NCBI GenBank assembly: GCA_017650255.1 | Contig: JAGCFG010000149.1 | Location: 1-10,886 of the forward strand | Source: Alphaproteobacteria bacterium | GTDB lineage: Bacteria; Pseudomonadota; Alphaproteobacteria; RF32; CAG-239 | Reading direction: 5' to 3' | Length of the DNA: 10,886 nucleotides | The notes under the pieces: model-generated | Databases searched by the model: none | Seen by the model: the letters and a program-made list of their open reading frames with translations, nothing else | Told to the model about the DNA's origin: nothing | Program-made: the position numbers and the translations under genes | Part shown: piece by piece, positions 1-6,361 of the stretch | Numbering within the stretch: the first letter of the stretch is position 1 | Layout of the letters: every line of letters begins with the position of its first letter

Positions 1-372
1 ATTTGGTTTGGTTTTTCAGCTTGTGTTGTCGGTGCAGCGGTGTTTTTTGCAACACTTACTCTGACCGAGCAGTTGCTGATGTTTTCGGTGGTTTCGGCGA
101 TTTTTGCGGTTTTTGGTTTGTATGTGTATCGCAAGATTATGCAAAGGGTAAAGGCACCGAAAAGTGCTCAGAACTTGAATAATTTGGCAGCGCAATACGT
201 AGGACGCAGTTTTAAGTTGGTGCAAGAGGTTGTCGAGGGGCGCTCAAAAGTTGCGGTCGGCGATACGGTTTGGATTGTGGAATGTCCCGAAAACTTAAAG
301 GCGGGCGAATTGGTTAAAATAACCGGTGTCCGTGACGGAGTTGTGCTTGTTGCCGAAAAAGCCGACAAGTAG
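1..372 (+). CDS. nfeD: NfeD-like membrane protein, 5' end missing
   Basis: The reading frame is open from base 1 and ends at TAG 370-372, so 123 residues are visible and the true start lies outside the window. A GTG at base 40 would give 110 residues but has no clear Shine-Dalgarno sequence and would cut into a membrane segment, so I treat it as internal. Two hydrophobic stretches (visible residues about 1-19 and 26-47) are followed by a basic turn (YRK) and a soluble C-terminal part of about 60 residues. That part contains the GDTVWIVE...LKAGELVKITGV pattern typical of the OB-fold NfeD domain. Short NfeD proteins are membrane partners of stomatin/SPFH proteins and are linked to membrane organisation; the partner gene is not in view. 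It is followed by its own terminator. I take it as host DNA flanking the phage. Family call is fairly sure; exact role is not known. Confidence 0.8.
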   Translation: MWFGFSACVVGAAVFFATLTLTEQLLMFSVVSAIFAVFGLYVYRKIMQRVKAPKSAQNLNNLAAQYVGRSFKLVQEVVEGRSKVAVGDTVWIVECPENLKAGELVKITGVRDGVVLVAEKADK

Positions 373-386
373 TCGCATCGCTTTTA

Positions 387-402
387 TATAACAATATAAC
401 AA
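387..402 (+). repeat. Tandem 8-base repeat TATAACAA x2
   Basis: TATAACAA occurs twice back to back (387-394 and 395-402), directly before the stem of the terminator that follows. TATAAC is one base from a sigma-70 -10 hexamer. The same TATAAC followed by a hairpin recurs at 2237 and 2269. No good -35 box sits at the right distance; CCGACA at 362-367 with TATATA at 385-390 is the best pair and is weak. It may be a promoter for the phage operon, part of the terminator flank, or chance in AT-rich DNA. Confidence 0.35.
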
Positions 403-425
403 AGAGCCTTTACGGCTCTTTTTTT
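401..425 (+). terminator. Intrinsic terminator after nfeD
   Basis: AAAGAGCC (401-408) pairs perfectly with GGCTCTTT (414-421) around a 5-base loop TTTAC, and the T-run continues to 425. This is a textbook rho-independent terminator 28 bases after the nfeD stop. It separates host transcription from the phage genes. The small terminase ATG is only 13 bases beyond it, so phage transcription must read through, be antiterminated, or start very close by. Confidence 0.85.
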
Positions 426-438
426 GTGGGAAATTTTT

Positions 439-939
439 ATGAAAAAGATAAAAGATTATAATTCTGATTATGCCAAGAAAATTGTTGAGTGGTTTCGCGA
501 TGCGCCGTTGTTTGTTGATGAGACAAGAGAAGTTTTTAGCAAAAAAACTGACAGGGCAGAGCTGATAACCGAAAGGATTGCTGCGCCTTGTCCGACGGTT
601 GTGAGGTTTGCAGAAAATTTGGGAGTTACAATTGATAGAGTGCTTTTTTGGCGTGATAATGATAAGGATTTCGCGGCAGCTTATGAGCAGGCAATGTATT
701 TTCAGGAAGAGTGGCTGATGAATGCGGCTGGGTTAGGTTTTTATAATTCTTCGATGTCGATAATGGCTTTGAAGGCAAATCACGGTTGGGCAGAAAAAAA
801 CGAGAAACAGCCGTTTAGGGAAGAGTTGAAACAAGTACTTGTTGAGTTTGTTAAAGGAAAGGAGAAAAATTTTGAAAAAAGTTACAGCGAAGATACCGGA
901 AATCTTTTCTCCATTAATGAAACAACATTATCGGATTAA
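439..939 (+). CDS. terS: Phage terminase small subunit
   Basis: A 166-residue protein. The pattern TPSVVRFA-like (here CPTVVRFAENLGV, residues 51-63), then a tryptophan (W71), a D/E-rich turn, AYEQA and QEEWLMNAAGLGFYN (about 89-103), and MALKANHGW (109-117) matches the phage small terminase family with an N-terminal helix-turn-helix. Such proteins bind the packaging site and regulate the large subunit. The frame also has a TTG at 424, but that lies in the preceding terminator's T-run, so ATG 439 is chosen; its Shine-Dalgarno (GGGAA) is weak. The C-terminal 22 residues are encoded across the start of the large terminase gene (68-base overlap). The immediate position before the large terminase supports the call. 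Confidence 0.85.
   Translation: MKKIKDYNSDYAKKIVEWFRDAPLFVDETREVFSKKTDRAELITERIAAPCPTVVRFAENLGVTIDRVLFWRDNDKDFAAAYEQAMYFQEEWLMNAAGLGFYNSSMSIMALKANHGWAEKNEKQPFREELKQVLVEFVKGKEKNFEKSYSEDTGNLFSINETTLSD
858..864 (+). promoter_or_regulatory. Shine-Dalgarno AAAGGAG fixing a TTG start for terL
   Basis: AAAGGAG lies 7 bases before TTG at 872 and within the 3' end of the small terminase gene. It sets the terL start at TTG 872 rather than the in-frame TTG 839 or ATG 917. The 15 residues between 872 and 917 (KKVTAKIPEIFSPL) match the usual N-terminal lead of this terminase family, which supports the choice. Confidence 0.75.
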
Positions 940-2194
940 GTTTTTTTATGGGGGAAGAGGCGGCGGTAAAAGTTATGCTTTTGCGGACAGCCTGCTTTTT
1001 TTGGGGAGAAACAAAAAATTGTTTGTGGCTTGTCTGAGGGAAATTCAGGACAGTATAAGAGATTCCGTTTATAAACTTTTGTGCGACAGAATTAAATTTT
1101 ATGGTTTGTCAGATTATAAAATTTTTGCAGACAAAATAGAAAATAAGTTTACGGAGACGGTTTTTATTTTCAAGGGTTTGCGAGAGCAAGATGCGCAAAA
1201 AATAAAGTCACTTGAGGGTGTTGATATTGCGTGGATTGAAGAAGCTCAGACAATATCGGCACTTTCGTGGGAGGTCTTGGAACCGACAATCAGAAAAGAC
1301 GGTTCGGAGATTTGGATATCTATGAACAGATTGTATGAAAACGATGCTTTGTGGTTGGCAGTGGCGGCAAATCCAGACGAGCGTACTTTGGTGATTAAGG
1401 CAAATTATTATGACAATCCTTTTTGTCCGGAAGAGATGATTTTGCAGGCAAAAAAATGCCGGCAAAAAAGTCCGGAAAATTATGCGCATATTTGGCTTGG
1501 TGAACCAATCAGGCAAGATAACAACTGTTTGATAAAAAGTGAGATTTTGCGCCGAGCTTTTGAGCAAAATATTGCATCAACGACATCTCCTTTGGTTATT
1601 GGGCTTGATATTGCACGGTTTGGTGATGATAAAACGGTTTTTTGTTTTAGAAAAGGGCGATGGTGTTATCGGTTTGAGAGTTATGAAAACAAGAGCAATG
1701 TAGAAGTGGCAAATTTGGCAACCAATTTTATTTTGTCGTATCATCCATACCGAGTTTTTATGGATGTCGGAGGACAGGGGGCCGGAGTTTTTGATATTTT
1801 GAAGGACAGAGGATTTAATGAGATTATAAGGGGTGTTTATTTTGGTGAAAAAGCTATTAGAGATGAGCGCTATTTTAATCGTCGTGCAGAGATGTGGGGA
1901 GAGATAGTCGAGTGGCTTGAAAAAGCTCCATATCCTAAGCTGCCGGATGATGATGATTTGTATAATGAGCTGACTTCGGTGAGAAAAGATTTTGATGGCA
2001 AGGGACGGCTTAAGTTGGAAGGAAAAGCGGAGATAAAAAAGCGTTTGGGACGTTCTCCGGACAAGGCTGATGCTTTGGCTTTGACTTTTGCAGAGCCTGT
2101 TTTTGAGGGAAGAACACCGCAAATATATGGACATAAAGAGGTTTGTGTCGAAGATATTTTTAATGATGCTGCCAAAATGCAAACAGGATGGTAG
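872..2194 (+). CDS. terL: Phage terminase large subunit (ATPase-nuclease)
   Basis: A 440-residue packaging motor of the Terminase_3 (PBSX/podovirus) type. Walker A is GGRGGGKS at residues 27-34. The Walker B-like strand is VDIAWIEEA (117-125), with E123 and E124 in the place of the more usual DE. The C-terminal RNase H-like nuclease shows GLDIARFGDD (244-253), with likely metal ligands D246, D298 (in FMDVGG) and D400 (in SPDKADAL). The protein translocates DNA into the prohead at the portal and cuts concatemers. Length is normal for the family and all motifs are present, so it looks intact. The start is TTG 872 with a strong ribosome site (see that entry). It overlaps terS by 68 bases. A spacer with three hairpins follows the stop. 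Confidence 0.95.
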   Translation: MKKVTAKIPEIFSPLMKQHYRIKFFYGGRGGGKSYAFADSLLFLGRNKKLFVACLREIQDSIRDSVYKLLCDRIKFYGLSDYKIFADKIENKFTETVFIFKGLREQDAQKIKSLEGVDIAWIEEAQTISALSWEVLEPTIRKDGSEIWISMNRLYENDALWLAVAANPDERTLVIKANYYDNPFCPEEMILQAKKCRQKSPENYAHIWLGEPIRQDNNCLIKSEILRRAFEQNIASTTSPLVIGLDIARFGDDKTVFCFRKGRWCYRFESYENKSNVEVANLATNFILSYHPYRVFMDVGGQGAGVFDILKDRGFNEIIRGVYFGEKAIRDERYFNRRAEMWGEIVEWLEKAPYPKLPDDDDLYNELTSVRKDFDGKGRLKLEGKAEIKKRLGRSPDKADALALTFAEPVFEGRTPQIYGHKEVCVEDIFNDAAKMQTGW

Positions 2195-2213
2195 TTTTTT
2201 TATGACACAACAG

Positions 2214-2237
2214 GCCGCAAGACATGCGGCTTTTTTT
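2214..2237 (+). terminator. Terminator-like hairpin 1 of 3
   Basis: GCCGCA (2214-2219) pairs with TGCGGC (2225-2230) around AGACA, followed by seven T (2231-2237). It starts 19 bases after the terL stop. By itself it has the form of an intrinsic terminator that would end the terminase transcript. Confidence 0.75.
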
Positions 2238-2275
2238 ATAACCTACGCTCTTAACAGGAGCGTTTTTTTATAACC
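2231..2275 (+). repeat. Exact 13-base repeat linking the three hairpins
   Basis: TTTTTTTATAACC occurs at 2231-2243 and again at 2263-2275, exactly 32 bases apart. Each copy joins the 3' arm of one hairpin to the 5' arm of the next. The third hairpin ends in T5 then AT. The stems between the copies differ in sequence, so the flank is conserved while the stems vary. Confidence 0.8.
2245..2269 (+). terminator. Terminator-like hairpin 2 of 3
   Basis: ACGCTC (2245-2250) pairs with GAGCGT (2258-2263) around TTAACAG; T-run 2263-2269. It has a different stem sequence from its neighbours but the same downstream TTTATAACC. Confidence 0.7.
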
Positions 2276-2277
2276 AA

Positions 2278-2297
2278 GTCGCAAAGTGCGGCTTTTT
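2278..2297 (+). terminator. Terminator-like hairpin 3 of 3
   Basis: GTCGCA (2278-2283) pairs with TGCGGC (2287-2292), including one G-T pair, around the 3-base loop AAG; T-run 2293-2297. It is the weakest of the three. The groES Shine-Dalgarno begins 6 bases later, so the hairpin could also affect access of ribosomes to groES. Confidence 0.55.
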
Positions 2298-2302
2298 ATC
2301 GG

Positions 2303-2309
2303 AAAGGAG
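2303..2309 (+). promoter_or_regulatory. Shine-Dalgarno AAAGGAG fixing a TTG start for phage groES
   Basis: AAAGGAG lies 6 bases before TTG 2316. The nearest in-frame ATG (2331) is about 21 bases away, too far for this site. An upstream in-frame start at 2286 would lie inside hairpin 3. TTG 2316 is therefore preferred. Confidence 0.7.
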
Positions 2310-2315
2310 AAAAAA

Positions 2316-2573
2316 TTGATACAAGCGCTAATGGACAGGGTGTTTGTCAGACTGCCGCCGGTGCAGGAAAAAACTGATGGCGGTGTGATTATCTGTGATG
2401 AAATTTGTCAGAACAGGACAACCGGTGAAGTTATTTCGGTCGGAGAAGATGTGAAGTCGGTAAAAACCGGAGACAGAATTTTATTTCATGTTTTTGATGA
2501 GCTGCCCACGATAGAAAAAGATGTAGTGGCGGTGAGAGAATGTAGTATTTTAGGAGTTTTTGAAAATGAATGA
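2316..2573 (+). CDS. groES: Phage GroES-like co-chaperonin
   Basis: An 85-residue protein with the GroES (Cpn10) pattern: DRVFVRLPP near the N-terminus (residues 7-15), the mobile-loop GGVII (22-26) corresponding to the GGIVL that docks on GroEL, TTGEVISVGE (35-44), VKTGDRILFH (49-58), and the closing strands VVAVRECSILGVFE (70-83). Compared with bacterial GroES of about 95-97 residues, the segment between VGE and TGD (the roof hairpin) is shortened to a few residues. A GroES ring caps GroEL; phage versions such as T4 gp31 are needed to fold the large capsid protein. Here it sits between terminase and portal, consistent with a role in head assembly. No groEL is in view, so it would use the host's. 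It overlaps the portal start by 8 bases. The TTG start is set by the site at 2303-2309. Confidence 0.85.
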   Translation: MIQALMDRVFVRLPPVQEKTDGGVIICDEICQNRTTGEVISVGEDVKSVKTGDRILFHVFDELPTIEKDVVAVRECSILGVFENE

Positions 2574-4374
2574 TATAGAAGAAAAAAAGTTGCTGAGTGA
2601 GTGGTTTGCAAAAATTGCAGCTGCTGAAAAAGAGTATCAACCATATTATGATTTGGTTGATGAAACCAGAAAATTTTATAAAGATGATAAAAATTCTTCT
2701 TCCGGAAGATATAATATTTTTTGGTCAACGATAGAAACCTTGAAGCCTTTTTTATATTTTAAGCAGCCACAATTTTATATTGAACGACAGAACAAAAGTG
2801 CCAGCAAGGCAGAACGTGCGGCTTGTGCAATTTTGGAGAGAGCGTTGGCTTGGAATTTGGCACAATTTGATTTTGACAGTGTTATAAAATATGCCAGAAA
2901 TGATTTTTTGATTTCCGGCACGGGAGTGCTTTGGGAGCAATATAAGCCAGAGTTTTCTGAGACAATAAATCCTCTTAATCCTTTGGAAACATTAACAATT
3001 AAGAAAGACGAAAAAGTTGAGTCGATTTATGTTGATCCGAAAGACTTTGTTGCTGATTGCACAAAAAAAGGTGTTTGGGAAGAGGTCGAGTGGGTGGCCA
3101 GAAAAATTTATATGAATGCTGAAGATGTAAAAGAAACTTTTGCGGCAGATGGTATAAGAATTAAAGGCGATATTTTGATTTATGAAGTTTGGGACAAGAG
3201 GAGCCGTAAGGTTTATTGGCTTTCAAAAGCTTATCCAAACAAGTTTTTGAAAGTTAGTGAAAATGCTTCTGGAGTGCAAAACTTTTTCCCCTGCCCGAAG
3301 CCGATTTGGGCAACTCAGACCAACGACAGTGTTATTCCAACGCCTGATTATTGTTTGATTAAGGAATTGCTTTCGGAGTTGAATGGGATTAACAACCGTA
3401 TGAAGTTGACCATGCAGGCTTTAAAAGTGAGCGGTGCTTACGATAATTCTTTTCCGGAGCTGGCCGATATTTTGAGCAAAGATGTTACACTTGTTTCTGT
3501 TTCTGATTTTTCAAAATTGCGCGAGAGCGGCGGTATCAGAGGGATTATAGATTTTGTGCCGCTGGAACAATATGTTGCGGCTTTGGAACAGCTTTCACAA
3601 CGCAGACAAGATGTAATAAATAATATTTTTGAGATTACCGGTGTATCGGATATTATGCGCGGCAGTTCAAGCGGAACAGATACGGCAACAGCGATTATCA
3701 AAAAGACAAATTTCGGCACATTGCGCAACCAAGACCGTCAGAATGATATGCAGCGATTTATCAGAGATTTGTTGAGGATTAAGGCGGAGATTATCTGCGA
3801 ATATTTTTCTGAAGATAAATTGGTTTCATTTTTGCCAGAGGAGCAGAAAAATGAACAAGGATTGGCGACAGAGGCTGTGCGTTTGCTGAAAACGGAAAAA
3901 TTACGCGGAATGTTTTTTAGTGTGGAGACGAGCAATGTTATCAATCAGGCTGAAGAAAACGCGACCATGCTTACGGCCGTAAACAATTTGGGCAAAATTG
4001 TACAAGAGGCGTTGCTAACAGTTTCTACACAGCCAAAGTTGCTGCCGTTGTATAGAAGTATGGTCGAGGCCATTGTTTCTACCATGCCGAGAGGACGTTC
4101 TTTTGAGGCAGTTTTGGAAGGTGTGTTTAACGGCATTGAAAAAGAATTGCAGGAAGATGGTATGCAAAATCAATTTTTGTTCGGGGCAAATGAAAATGCT
4201 GCGAACAATTTTGGTCAGAATGTTCCGAATGTTAAGCAGATTATCGAGCTGCAGAAAAATGCCCTGAAAGACAAAGAGTTGAATGTAAAAGCCAAAATTG
4301 AGGCTGATAAAATTGCTTTAGCCAACAAGGAGCTGCAGATTCAACAAGAAGAAAAGCTCCAAGAAAAAGATTGA
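2566..4374 (+). CDS. Phage portal (head-tail connector) protein
   Basis: A 602-residue protein, the usual size for podovirus portals. The ring of portal subunits forms the vertex through which the terminase packs DNA. Supporting features are an N-terminal helical region (1-40), a central mixed domain, and a typical portal segment ITGVSDIMRG followed by GTDTATA (357-376), then a long helical stretch with LRNQDRQNDMQRFIRDLL (386-403). The last 47 residues (from about 556, KQIIELQKNALKDKEL) are highly charged and helical, likely a coiled coil that may form the portal barrel inside the head. I favour a P22/podovirus-type portal by length and synteny. ATG 2566 has GGAG at 2553-2556; a TTG at 2560 is in frame but too close to it. 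It overlaps groES by 8 bases and is followed 9 bases later by a small gene. Confidence 0.8.
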   Translation: MNDIEEKKLLSEWFAKIAAAEKEYQPYYDLVDETRKFYKDDKNSSSGRYNIFWSTIETLKPFLYFKQPQFYIERQNKSASKAERAACAILERALAWNLAQFDFDSVIKYARNDFLISGTGVLWEQYKPEFSETINPLNPLETLTIKKDEKVESIYVDPKDFVADCTKKGVWEEVEWVARKIYMNAEDVKETFAADGIRIKGDILIYEVWDKRSRKVYWLSKAYPNKFLKVSENASGVQNFFPCPKPIWATQTNDSVIPTPDYCLIKELLSELNGINNRMKLTMQALKVSGAYDNSFPELADILSKDVTLVSVSDFSKLRESGGIRGIIDFVPLEQYVAALEQLSQRRQDVINNIFEITGVSDIMRGSSSGTDTATAIIKKTNFGTLRNQDRQNDMQRFIRDLLRIKAEIICEYFSEDKLVSFLPEEQKNEQGLATEAVRLLKTEKLRGMFFSVETSNVINQAEENATMLTAVNNLGKIVQEALLTVSTQPKLLPLYRSMVEAIVSTMPRGRSFEAVLEGVFNGIEKELQEDGMQNQFLFGANENAANNFGQNVPNVKQIIELQKNALKDKELNVKAKIEADKIALANKELQIQQEEKLQEKD

Positions 4375-4383
4375 GGAGTGATT

Positions 4384-4662
4384 ATGACTTATTTTTCAAA
4401 ACAATGGACGGAGGCTTTGGAGCTTCCGGATGGTAGTATTGCCGAGTGTGCTCAAGATGTTGACAGATATCTGAAAGAAAACAATTTGAGCCCAGCCGGT
4501 GATTTTTCGGATGCCTACCGCCGAGAGGTTAAGTTTGCTCGGGAACAGGCAGTACGCAAAGATTTTTTTGCGGAGTTTATTAATAATTATAAAAGGAGAA
4601 TATGGAATGCAACAGACAACCAGAGAAATACTGGAGCAAGAGTTTGCAAAACACAACGATAA
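4384..4662 (+). CDS. Small phage protein of unknown function
   Basis: A 92-residue protein I do not recognise. ATG 4384 is behind GAGGAG just after the portal stop; a GTG at 4378 is inside that ribosome site and is not used. The sequence is hydrophilic with no membrane segment. Residues 39-73 (GDFSDAYRREVKFAREQAVRKDFFAEFINNYKRRI) read as two charged helices. The last 18 or so residues (from about WNATDNQRN) are encoded over the start of the next gene (56-base overlap) and are unlikely to be under independent selection. Its place between portal and scaffold suggests a head-assembly accessory, but that is only inference from position. Confidence 0.65.
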   Translation: MTYFSKQWTEALELPDGSIAECAQDVDRYLKENNLSPAGDFSDAYRREVKFAREQAVRKDFFAEFINNYKRRIWNATDNQRNTGARVCKTQR

Positions 4663-5317
4663 AACCATGAATGAAGAGGGAGCAGAAGTTGAAAACGCAA
4701 CAGTCGTGATGGCTGATGACGGTTTTAATGAGGCTCCAGTTGCTTATGTCGGAGAGATAAGAAACAGTTTTCATGGTTTGCCGCTTGATGTTCGCAAATA
4801 TATTTGTGAAAGAGAGGGAGAAATTGAAAAAACTATCTCTCAGATGAAAGAAGAACTCAATGCCAAGCATTTTATTGATGATGCTTTTGACCGCAAGGGT
4901 TCAAAAAGAGGTTTTAAGACTGCAAAAGATTGGATTGAACATTTGATTTTGGCAGAAGATCTTATTGAACAAAAGCCAGCTGAAGTTTTGCAGTTTTTGG
5001 GTAAGGTATATGGAATTGATATCGGTATGCCTCATGATGAAGCAAAAGTTTTGCAGGTTTGCGTGGGCAATTCGGCAAAAGCAGATGCTTTGATGCACGA
5101 TATCGAGAGACTTTTGGCCGAAGTTTCGGTTTTGCGATTGAATTTTGAAGCAAAAGCAAGGAGTGATGCTGAGATTTTGGCAAAAGCAGAAGAGGCAAAA
5201 GCGGCAAAAGAAGCCGCTTTTAATGTCTCCGGACATCGCAAAAGTGATGATGAATACAAAGAATTGACAACCAGAGAAATGCTGGAACGTCAGTTCGCAC
5301 AATTGAATAATGATTAG
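4607..5317 (+). CDS. Probable phage scaffold protein
   Basis: A 236-residue, highly charged, mostly helical protein directly before the major capsid gene, the usual place for a scaffold. The core LPLDVRKYICEREGEIEK (58-75) through QKPAEVLQFLGKVYGIDI (122-139) resembles a helical family I recall before capsid genes in podovirus-like phages (LP..VR..I..RE.E ... YGID). An Ala/Lys/Glu helix follows (about 183-205), then a short terminal motif. Scaffolds nucleate the prohead and leave before maturation. ATG 4607 lies 8 bases after AAAAGGAG (4591-4598); upstream in-frame starts from 4499 lie inside the preceding gene and lack such a site. Oddly, the peptide TTREILEQEFAKHND at residues 4-18 recurs as TTREMLERQFAQLNND at 221-236. 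The function is inferred from synteny and composition. Confidence 0.6.
   Translation: MQQTTREILEQEFAKHNDKTMNEEGAEVENATVVMADDGFNEAPVAYVGEIRNSFHGLPLDVRKYICEREGEIEKTISQMKEELNAKHFIDDAFDRKGSKRGFKTAKDWIEHLILAEDLIEQKPAEVLQFLGKVYGIDIGMPHDEAKVLQVCVGNSAKADALMHDIERLLAEVSVLRLNFEAKARSDAEILAKAEEAKAAKEAAFNVSGHRKSDDEYKELTTREMLERQFAQLNND
4616..4660 (+). repeat. Terminal peptide duplication, N-terminal copy
   Basis: Encodes residues 4-18 of the scaffold-like protein, TTREILEQEFAKHND. The DNA GACAACCAGAGAAAT (4615-4629) is exactly repeated at 5266-5280, and CTGGA follows one base later in both. Beyond that the DNA has diverged more than the protein pattern. Confidence 0.7.
5267..5314 (+). repeat. Terminal peptide duplication, C-terminal copy
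   Basis: Encodes the last 16 residues of the scaffold-like protein, TTREMLERQFAQLNND. It shares T-T-R-E, L-E, F-A and N-D with the N-terminal copy in the same spacing (one residue longer near the end). Confidence 0.7.
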
Positions 5318-5343
5318 GTTAATTTTTTGAAAAGGAAAATAAA

Positions 5344-6330
5344 ATGGCAAATTCTAACTATAATGATATTTTTACAAGCACGTTGGAAAATCGCAGCGGA
5401 CAGCTTGCAGATGTTGTCTCCAAAAGCAATGCTTTGCTGAGACGTTTGCAAGAAAAAGGTCACAATCGCAGTATTTCCGGCGGTTCTAAAATTGTGGAAG
5501 AGCTAGAGTACGGACAAGGCGATATGACTTGGTATTCCGGCTATGATACAATTCAATATACTCCGAAAGATTTGTTCAGCGCGGCAGAATATTCTTTGAA
5601 ACTTTGTGCTGTTCCGGTTGCAATTTCGGGAGAGGACTTGCTTAAAAATTCCGGACAATTTCAGATGATGGATTTGTTTGAAAAAAGAATTGAAAATGCA
5701 GTCAAAACCATGAGCAACAAAATGTCCGAGGCCGCATATGGTGACGGAACCGCATCAAGCGGAAAAGCAATCGGCGGTTTGCAGCTTTTGGTTGCAGATA
5801 CTCCAACCACGGGAACTGTCGGCGGTATTAACCGTGCAACTTCCGGCAACGAGTTTTGGCGCAACAAATCAACCACTGCCGATAGTGCTTTGACCAAAGA
5901 TACTATTCGTCCGGCAATGGACAAGATGTATATGTCTTTGACACGCGGCGTTGACAAACCGGACCTGATTGTTACCGGCACTGACTTGTATGCTTTGTTT
6001 GAAGAGTCTTTAGTGGCTCAACAGCGCTTTGCTGATAACAAATTGGCTGATGCAGGGTTTGAGGCTTTGCGTTATAAAGGAGCAGATGTTGTTTGTGACG
6101 GCGGTCAAGGTAGTGCTTGTCCTGATAACAAAATGTATTTCTTGAATACAAATTATTTGTATCTGCGTTCTCACCAAGATCGCAATATGAAAGTTATCGG
6201 GGGTGAGAGATTGGCCGTAAATCAAGATGCCATTTACAAAATTATCGGTTGGGCAGGAAATATGACTATGAGCAATGCTCAGCTTCAGGGCGTTTTGATT
6301 GATGCAGCCGAAGAGGAAAATCAAGGCTAA
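5344..6330 (+). CDS. Phage major capsid protein
   Basis: A 328-residue shell protein. Recognisable family segments in order: YGQGDMTWYSGYDTIQ (56-71); a helix with ISGEDLLKNSG (94-104) and MDLFEKRIENAVKTMSNKM (109-127); AYGDGT (131-136) with GGLQLLV (144-150); TVGGINRAT (158-166) and FWRN (171-174); KPDLIVTG before an aromatic helix; QQRFADNKLADAGFEALRYKGADVVCDGG; YFLNTNYLYLRSH; and NQDAIYKIIGWAGNMTMSNAQLQGVL near the end. These match a widespread HK97-fold capsid family without an attached protease. It is preceded by the scaffold gene and a good ribosome site (AAAAGGAAA, 5330-5338), and followed by a strong hairpin, consistent with a highly expressed gene. The best-supported structural gene here after the large terminase. 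Confidence 0.9.
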   Translation: MANSNYNDIFTSTLENRSGQLADVVSKSNALLRRLQEKGHNRSISGGSKIVEELEYGQGDMTWYSGYDTIQYTPKDLFSAAEYSLKLCAVPVAISGEDLLKNSGQFQMMDLFEKRIENAVKTMSNKMSEAAYGDGTASSGKAIGGLQLLVADTPTTGTVGGINRATSGNEFWRNKSTTADSALTKDTIRPAMDKMYMSLTRGVDKPDLIVTGTDLYALFEESLVAQQRFADNKLADAGFEALRYKGADVVCDGGQGSACPDNKMYFLNTNYLYLRSHQDRNMKVIGGERLAVNQDAIYKIIGWAGNMTMSNAQLQGVLIDAAEEENQG

Positions 6331-6361
6331 GATTAAAAAATAATAAAATGATATGAACAAT

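Noticed and set aside
371..384. Possible phage attachment core (AGTCGCA also found at 2277-2283)
   Set aside because: A 7-base match inside the window is expected by chance and the second copy is inside the phage operon, not at a boundary; the far end of the prophage is not visible.
362..390. Possible promoter CCGACA - 17 bases - TATATA for the phage operon
   Set aside because: Both boxes match consensus at only four of six positions and the transcript would begin in the nfeD terminator; too weak to list as a promoter.
1577..2182. Long open frame (201 codons) on the minus strand opposite the large terminase
   Set aside because: It lies wholly inside a gene with intact catalytic motifs on the other strand; its product is low in family-like features and rich in Ser, Ile, Lys and Leu as expected from the complement of AT-rich coding DNA.
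2088..2273. Small + strand frame across the end of terL and the first two hairpins
   Set aside because: It overlaps terL out of frame and runs through two terminator-like hairpins, with no good ribosome site; the product has no recognisable features.
4901..5350. Minus-strand open frame (149 codons) opposite the scaffold gene
   Set aside because: Its product is rich in Phe, Cys and Ile, typical of an antisense shadow, and it runs across the ribosome site of the capsid gene; no family pattern is seen.
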